From: Pyricularia pennisetigena
Lineage: Eukaryota > Ascomycota > Sordariomycetes > Magnaporthales > Pyriculariaceae
Assembly: GCF_004337985.1 (NCBI RefSeq)
Contig: NC_043744.1
Span: 5,688,325 to 5,752,324, forward strand
Direction: 5' to 3'
DNA length: 64,000 nt
In this document: piece after piece, positions 58,045 to 64,000 of the stretch
Layout: each line of letters starts with the position of its first letter
Numbering within the stretch: position 1 is the stretch's first letter
Translations under genes and position numbers: made by a program
The notes under the pieces: model-generated
Seen by the model: only the letters and a program-made list of their open reading frames with translations
Databases searched by the model: none
Told to the model about the DNA's origin: nothing

Positions 58045-60269
58045 ATTAATGTACGGCTGCTTATGTAAAATGACTTATACGGAAGCCTAAAGTGATGTGC
58101 CGGGGACAAGCTCTCTCATTTGACTCAATCAAAGTTCGAATAGCCTTGAACGCCAAGAAATCTGGGCGCATTCCAAAGGCTTTCTGATCTCGTTGTAATA
58201 AAATATGGCCGTCTGATGATTTTCCGGTCCTAACAAAGCCGGAATTGCAGATACCCTCGTTCGGATCGGGCCAAAGCGCGGGTTGAATAGGTAAGTATTT
58301 AAAGTGGCCGTCAGCCCAGCGTTGTCGTCAAGGTTGTCGAAAACTTGTGTCGATATCGGATGACGACCGATTGCGAGGAAATGCCCAATATGTGAACACA
58401 GATGAGGTGTCCCCAGGGAGTATTATATGACGAGGCTGATGGTTGTCTCGGATGATAAGGGAGCAAAGGCGCGAAGGTAGAGTGTTAAAATGCGAGGAAT
58501 GTACAGAATATAGTGAGAAAAACGACAAAAGGAGTGACGCTCCCAGAGCCAGTCAACAATAGGATGTCCAAGGCACCCCCAGGAGATCAAGAGAACCTGA
58601 TGGTTCGGGTATCAATGAAGCTTAAAAGAAAACACTGAGCGCTCGCACCCAAGCAAACAAACAAATGAACAGAGCATCGGATCAAGAGAGAGGAAAAAAG
58701 AAAGAATGGATCGTCAAAGACACGGAGCGACGAGAGCCACAAGCATACTCAAAGTCGACAACATGTCTGACGAAGGGACGGGAAGATGCGTTCGTTCTTC
58801 TGGATGTGGAGCGAAACCAACCAGAAGGAGGAAAAGAAGAGAGAAAGAATTGAACGACAAACGCAAGGGACGATCTCGAATTGTGTGGCTCCCAGATCCG
58901 CAAGCGGGCCTCGTCAGGGAAATCAGTTGCCTCTGATCCTATCGTCTGTTTCTGTTATTGGTATCGAGAGCAAGCACAGACAAGGGCAACTTCTGGATGA
59001 ACAGCGTCGCAATCAAAGGGGGTAAATGGAGCGAGGAGGGGGGAGACAAAGCTGGCTGGATGGGGACGGGCTTCCGTCCAATTGTTCCAGAGTCGTGGTA
59101 AGAAACCAGAAACGAACCGTCATTGCCCCTGCATGGAACAGGCAAGGCGGACAAACAGCCTACGCCAGTCAACGGATTTTGCGCCGTCCTCTCATGGTTG
59201 CTTGGGACCTTGATTAGCGAAGGGATAGCAAGTTGGACGCATAGCATGTCCATGGTAAAAAGAATAAAAATTAAACGTTTGTCAAGGAAGGATGTACCTA
59301 TCTCTTGGTACCTTGACGCTGCAGAACGCTTGTGCAAGGGGACCTGTCAGTGGAGCAAACCTAGAAAAGTGTCCGTCTTTACCCCATGGTGGGTCGACTC
59401 GCACACGCCTATTGGTGCAATACCTTTTCGTGACAGCGTTTGGGCTTTTTGTCATGCATGATTGACGGGGGCTCAAGGTAGGGGCATTGTTTCAGATATT
59501 TAGATCTCTGGTCCAAGTTCGCCCTGAACCAATCAGTACCAAAGCGACTGAAAAGGCCCTGAAATAGTCAAAAATTGTCGAAGGAGGGCAGCCAATCAAG
59601 TTCAACCAATGACCTCACCTAGGTGCCTGTTCGATTAGTTTACTTCTCGTACTGTACTATTAAGCTGCCGCCATTCTCAGTAAACATGGGGCTTTGGCAA
59701 CGTTACGATGAAGACCAACTGAATAACCAAAGCAATCGATAAATGGAGCTCCTTTTGCCAGTATTCATTTCGGTCAGTCGTTATTCAATGCGATTGATGT
59801 ATAATTAGTGCGACACCTGCGACCCTGTCTTTTATAGTACTTTATGTACCATGTAAGTAATGTGCTCCCAGGACCACTGTGGAGAAAATCTGGGACGAAC
59901 TCTCGGTGTCGATCCCGGAGGCAGCACTTCCACTGATGGCTTATTAATAATACTGAACCCTCCGTTCCGTGCAAGTTGGCAATGGATTCGGTCATGCAAG
60001 TGCGCATGCATTGGCGTGGAATGTTCGCTAGGAACTGCCCTAGTAGTTACATGCTAATAATCGCCATGTCCTTGTTTATCCAGGTCTCCGCAGTTTGGAA
60101 TCCAGATCACACCGTCTGTCGGGATATCAGAGCGCTTCTTCAACCGGGCTCGTCCCTCACGATGGCCTGTTAGGAAGTCGAGACTAGCATCATTTGCCAA
60201 GCTCTGCCAAACAAAGCCATACATAATACTTTGTTTTCATCAGGTCGTTTCCATAGGGCAGGAAGCTGT
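58045..60269. other. 2.2 kb intergenic region
   Basis: No supportable gene. It lies between the promoter of the membrane-protein gene and the 3' end of the U5-40K gene. Frames present are short and motif-free. Confidence 0.5.
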
Positions 60270-61584
60270 TCATCGCAGCTCACCAACAAGCAATGTTTTA
60301 TCCGAAGATCCAGAAAGAACTGCAAGGATAATAAGATCAGCATCAGCACGAAGCAGAGTTAGAAAACAACGGCGCAAAACTTACTCAATGGCTCCGTTCC
60401 CGGGCTGAACTCTACGCAGTTGACAGCAGCCTTGTGGCCTGGCAGCTTGTATGTCAACTTGCCCGTCTCGTTGCTCCATATCACAACCGTGCCATCAGCT
60501 GCGCCCATGGCTACTCTCTTGCCCTCCTTGTCCCATCCGCCCCTGACCAGATTTTTCTCGATTCCCATCGGAGCTCCATCGAATGTCCTGATGTGTCTCT
60601 CCGTCGGCGCAAACGGCCGAATATCCCACGTCCGTGCCGTCGAGTCCATAGCATAGGAAAGCAGGCTCTGAGAGTCGGGCGACACCTTGAGCGTGGTTAT
60701 GGTGTCCCTGTGCCCCGCCATGTTGTAAACAACCGCCTTCTTCCGTACGTCCCACACCTTGATGTCGTTGTCGATGCCGCCCGAGTAGATCTCGTTGCCT
60801 GCCTCCGAGATTGCCACTGCCGTAACAGGAAAGTCGGTTTCGATGTAGTCGGCGGCGTGCTTCTTGCGCGGATCCCAGATGCCGATCGTGCCGTCGTCGC
60901 TGCCGCTGAAAAGGATCTCCTCGCCACGCTTGCTGATGTCTAAACTGTTGATGACCTCCTCGTGCCCTACGTATCGTCGAATTCGTTCGCCTGTGGTGAG
61001 ATCCCAGCTCGCAAGATGCATGTCTGCGGATGCCGAGAAGATTATGTCCGAGTCGCGTGACCACTGCAGATCGAGGATTGCGCCGCGGTGGCCGCTCAGT
61101 ATGCCGTAGTTTTCGCAGTCGCCATTTGCACGCCATAGTACTGCCAGGCGCGTTAGTATCGAGTCCACACACAGGCCCTTGGGTTGAGTCTTGGGCTGTG
61201 AATGAGGCGCACGGCGGTCAACATACAAATACTCCTATCCATAGACCCTGAAGCAATATATTGTCCGGTAGGGTTAAACTTGGCACAGAATATCTCCCCC
61301 GAGTGTCCAGAGAGCTCCATCAGAGGCGCCTGCAGCGAGCTCAGGCGTGGCGCCTATACATAGTAGGCATCGAGGTCAGCATCATATGCGTTGAGCTTCC
61401 GATTTGGACATGAAAATGTCAGTCATGGCTGATGCTGTTGGTACCGATAGATACATACCGCCTGGATCAGCGCGCTGCTTTCACCATAGCCGCCGGATCG
61501 CGCCGTTGAGTTTCCGACATTTTGCCTCTTCACCAACTGAGAGGAGCTGGGATCGTCTGAGGCAGGGCGCTTTTCTGCAGACAT
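60270..61584 (-). CDS. SNRNP40: U5 snRNP 40 kDa WD40 protein (SNRNP40 / Spf38 orthologue)
   Basis: Four exons on the minus strand, 61584-61459, 61353-61227, 61140-60385 and 60319-60270, give 352 residues. After a short polar N-terminus (MSAEKRPASDDPSSSQLVKRQ) come seven WD40 repeats, visible as ELSGHSGEIFCAKFNPTG, SGSMDRSI-LLWRANGDCENYG, GHRGAILDLQWSRDSD, GHEEVINSLDIS, SGSDDGTIGIWDPR, GGIDNDIKVWDVR, GHRDTITTLKVSPD, SYAMDSTARTWDIRPF and GHKAAVNCVEFSP. The last exon gives SGSSDKTLLVGELR. The pattern CENYG together with MDSTARTWDIRPF identifies the U5-40K/Prp8-binding spliceosomal protein. It forms a beta-propeller in the U5 snRNP. The final 50-nt exon is needed to close the last blade. Its start is divergent from BET3, 517 bases away. 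Confidence 0.95.
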
Positions 61585-62101
61585 TTTCGCTTTGGAGTGT
61601 GAAGATTGAATCGGGAAAATCAATTGATCTTGCTATGACCCTTTCCAGCTCTGGTGTTGGGATTTTGGATTCAGCTTGGATGCACTTTCGAAGGTCCGTT
61701 TATGTCACTAGCATCACCGAAGCAAGAGTCGAACGCGGTTCCTGGCGCGACGTCCCCATCTTAATTCAACGGTGGAAATATCTTCCAGCAGTTTGTTACC
61801 ATTCTTTACCCCTGTCCACATGGGATCGTGGTGGGGCCGTACTCGTTATCTTATCGTATCCCCTGTCCATTCGACCCTAGCTTACGGTCGGAGTGCGGAG
61901 CGGGCAGTACTTCCTCACTCCCTGGCGGTGGCATATGCATGCCCTCTTGCCTAGCGACAACTTTCCCATCTCCCTGCCGACCGATTGATTGCAAAGCTGT
62001 ATACTGCTCTGGCGCGCGCCACCAGCTTATCCACCAACCTATGGTCATAAGTTAGTAGTCGACCGATTGACCTCGAGGGGCTCAGGCCGCTGAAGCTCAC
62101 T
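61585..62101. promoter_or_regulatory. Short divergent promoter between U5-40K and BET3 genes
   Basis: 517 bases separate the two divergent start codons. No gene in between. The spacing suggests a shared regulatory region for two housekeeping genes. Confidence 0.5.
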
Positions 62102-62926
62102 ATGGCCGCCAACAAGGCCGCGCGCGTTGGGGAGGAGTACGTTCAGTCCCATACCTTATATTTCATGACTATGCAAGAAGTTTGATGACTGACAAACATC
62201 CAGAATATGGAAGTAAGCCAACATCAACTCCTGTCCGGCCTCGCCGATTGCCAAACCAAATATGGAAAATAAACTGATATTCGACAAATAAAAGGACACG
62301 CATCGACAAGGTCAACGCTGAGTTGGTCACGCTGACATATGGCACAATTGTCGCGCAGCTTTGCAAGGACTTTGACAGTGACTATGTTGAGGTTAACAAG
62401 CAGCTTGACAAGATGGGCTACAATATAGGCCTTCGGCTGATTGAGGATTACCTTGCAAAATCAAACACGATGAAGCGCTGTCTAAACTTCCGGGAGACAG
62501 CCGAGATGATAGCAAAAGTATTGCACCTACCTACCTCCCACGATTCCCGCATATGGCCTCTCCTGCACGAATCAAGGCCAGTTGCATATGAACTAACGTC
62601 CATGCAACAATCAGGTTGGCTTCAAAATATTCCTCAACACTACACCAACGATCACAAATTGGACGGGTGATAGCAAGCAGTTCTCACTTGTGTTTGAAGA
62701 GAACCCGCTTGCCGACTTTGTTGAGCTTCCAGACGACGGCCGCGCACAGGATGAGCTCTGGTACTCCAACATCCTATGTGGAGTGCTAAGAGGCGCGCTG
62801 GAGATGGTGCAGATGCAGGTCGAAGCTCACTTCATCAGCGACGTGTTGCGTGGGAATGACACTACCGAAATGAGGATATCGCTGGTTAGATACATTGATG
62901 ACGAGCTTCCGCCGGAGGATGATTAA
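62102..62926 (+). CDS. BET3: TRAPP complex subunit BET3
   Basis: Four exons, 62102-62136, 62204-62212, 62295-62517 and 62615-62926, give 192 residues, the usual Bet3 length. Exon 2 is a 9-nt microexon (AATATGGAA) that supplies most of the EIWK motif; skipping it would remove three codons (in frame) and lose EIW. The protein reads [21 protein letters not shown], then [39 protein letters not shown] and [15 protein letters not shown]. Cys77 before LNFRETAE corresponds to the palmitoylated cysteine of Bet3. Bet3 is a core subunit of the TRAPP tethering complexes at the Golgi, acting with Bet5, Trs23 and others as GEF for Ypt1/Rab1. Intron borders are all GT-AG. Identification is firm. Confidence 0.96.
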
Positions 62927-64000
62927 ACAAGGACGTTGCCTAACACATGTCGCGCGGAGGGAACGGACATGCGTAGTCACGGTGTAGAGAATAGACCTGA
63001 TACCCCCCAGTTTGTCAGCCTCCCTAGATGTGAGATTTCCCGTGTCGGTCCAGCCTAGAAAAGCTTGGGATTATCCGCCATGGCACATAAATTGTATGAT
63101 CAATTATGAATCTGGTATAGCTAGTCAGTTCAGATGATCATATGCAAGCCTCCTATGCACTGCGAGGCAGATGTCTACGATAAGATATCTAGCAAAGTTC
63201 ATGTCAACAACTTGATGTCCGTCTGTCTTTTAGACTGCATTCGACTTGAACTGTAAAGCTGGTACCTCTATAAAGGCGGTTCATGCCCTATGCGAGTTGT
63301 GGTTGCTCTTCTTTACCAGCTTTTACCTGGACAGGTCGGAAATATTTGTTGGAACAGGCAAGCTTTTGGTATGGATCTCTGCGCCAGACAGCGCTGTGAG
63401 TAATTTTCCCCGTATAGACGGGAAGATCCCCCACGCATCCATTTTGAATCGGTCAAACCTGCTTTGCTCGACGGATGGGTTCGACGGGTTAGCGGCTGTG
63501 TCAGTGGAGTTTTGCGGACCCTGGGCACTGTGGGCGGATGGAGGCAGGTCGGGTGCAAGTAAGCAGCAGCCAGGACCTTGACAGAACTACCTTATTAGTG
63601 GCGTCACCGTCAACTGCCGGCCCGCATTTGTGCTGATAATCTTTGGCCTGCCTGCCTGCATCTCTGGAAACGGAATTTCAAGTCTGCATCCTGGCAAGAC
63701 GCCTGTTCCCGAGTTTCTGGCACAGATTTGACACCACCTTGCCTTATCTGGATTTTGATAGTAATCAAATACCCATCTACATGCTTCATCAACAACCCCT
63801 GGCCTAACCCCGTAGATCTGCTGTGACGGACAAGACATGGTGGGGTGGGACGTACTACGGATTAAAGTGCTAATGCAAGGCACACGCAGCGGCGGAAAGC
63901 AACCTTACCAGGAAAAGTTTCCATCACCAAAAGTCGTCTACGCCCGCTTTTATTTTCAACCCAATCTATTAAAGCGGCAACTGTGGGCTGACAGACTTGG
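62927..64000. other. Right-hand end of the window, no gene recognised
   Basis: The first part is the BET3 3' UTR. Frames at 63246-63581 (plus) and 63587-63883 (minus) have no recognisable motif and overlap ordinary intergenic sequence. A gene starting beyond the edge cannot be excluded. Confidence 0.45.

Overview
The window looks like genomic DNA of a filamentous ascomycete, most likely a sordariomycete and possibly of the Magnaporthales. The evidence is short (about 60-270 nt) GT-AG introns, single well-spaced genes rather than operons, an intron-bearing tRNA, a Pth11-like seven-transmembrane protein, a GPI-anchored GH17 glucanase, and many long A/T homopolymers and microsatellites between genes. 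The taxon is an inference. A 105-base run of N at 23346-23450 shows that this is a draft scaffold.

Layout, left to right: the 3' end of an adiponectin-receptor/hemolysin-III membrane protein (1-277); about 4 kb without a recognisable gene; an alpha/beta hydrolase on the minus strand (4230-5606) divergent from an AspRS-DUF2156 fusion (7352-10206); ribosomal protein eL19 (10891-11995); mitochondrial serine hydroxymethyltransferase (13562-15313); a rhodopsin-domain 7TM protein (minus, 17221-18535); a short-chain dehydrogenase (21556-22623); a CYP504-type cytochrome P450 (23837-25625); a 5.6 kb stretch without genes; a 1469-residue MIT-domain protein (31230-35819); GUF1/EF4 (minus, 36742-38969); an Arg/Asp-rich protein (minus, 39839-40705); a degenerate kinase-like protein (43545-44489); a GH17 glucanase (45997-47211); an intron-containing tRNA-Thr (minus, 47916-47997); a cysteine-rich single-pass membrane protein (minus, 49438-50451); a seven-zinc-knuckle GIS2/byr3-type protein (minus, 52665-53484); a two-exon membrane protein (minus, 56486-58044); the U5 snRNP 40 kDa WD40 protein (minus, 60270-61584); and TRAPP subunit BET3 (62102-62926).

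The most notable locus is 4230-10206. The AspRS fused to DUF2156 has the architecture of ErdS, the fungal enzyme that diverts Asp-tRNA to make ergosteryl-3beta-O-L-aspartate. The divergent hydrolase is a good candidate for its partner ErdH, which removes the aspartate. Together they would form a tRNA-dependent sterol-aspartylation and de-aspartylation module behind one shared promoter region. Most other genes are housekeeping (translation, one-carbon metabolism, splicing, vesicle tethering) or typical fungal cell-surface and catabolic functions. Exon structures were assembled by hand from splice signals and reading-frame continuity; every model given here closes in frame.
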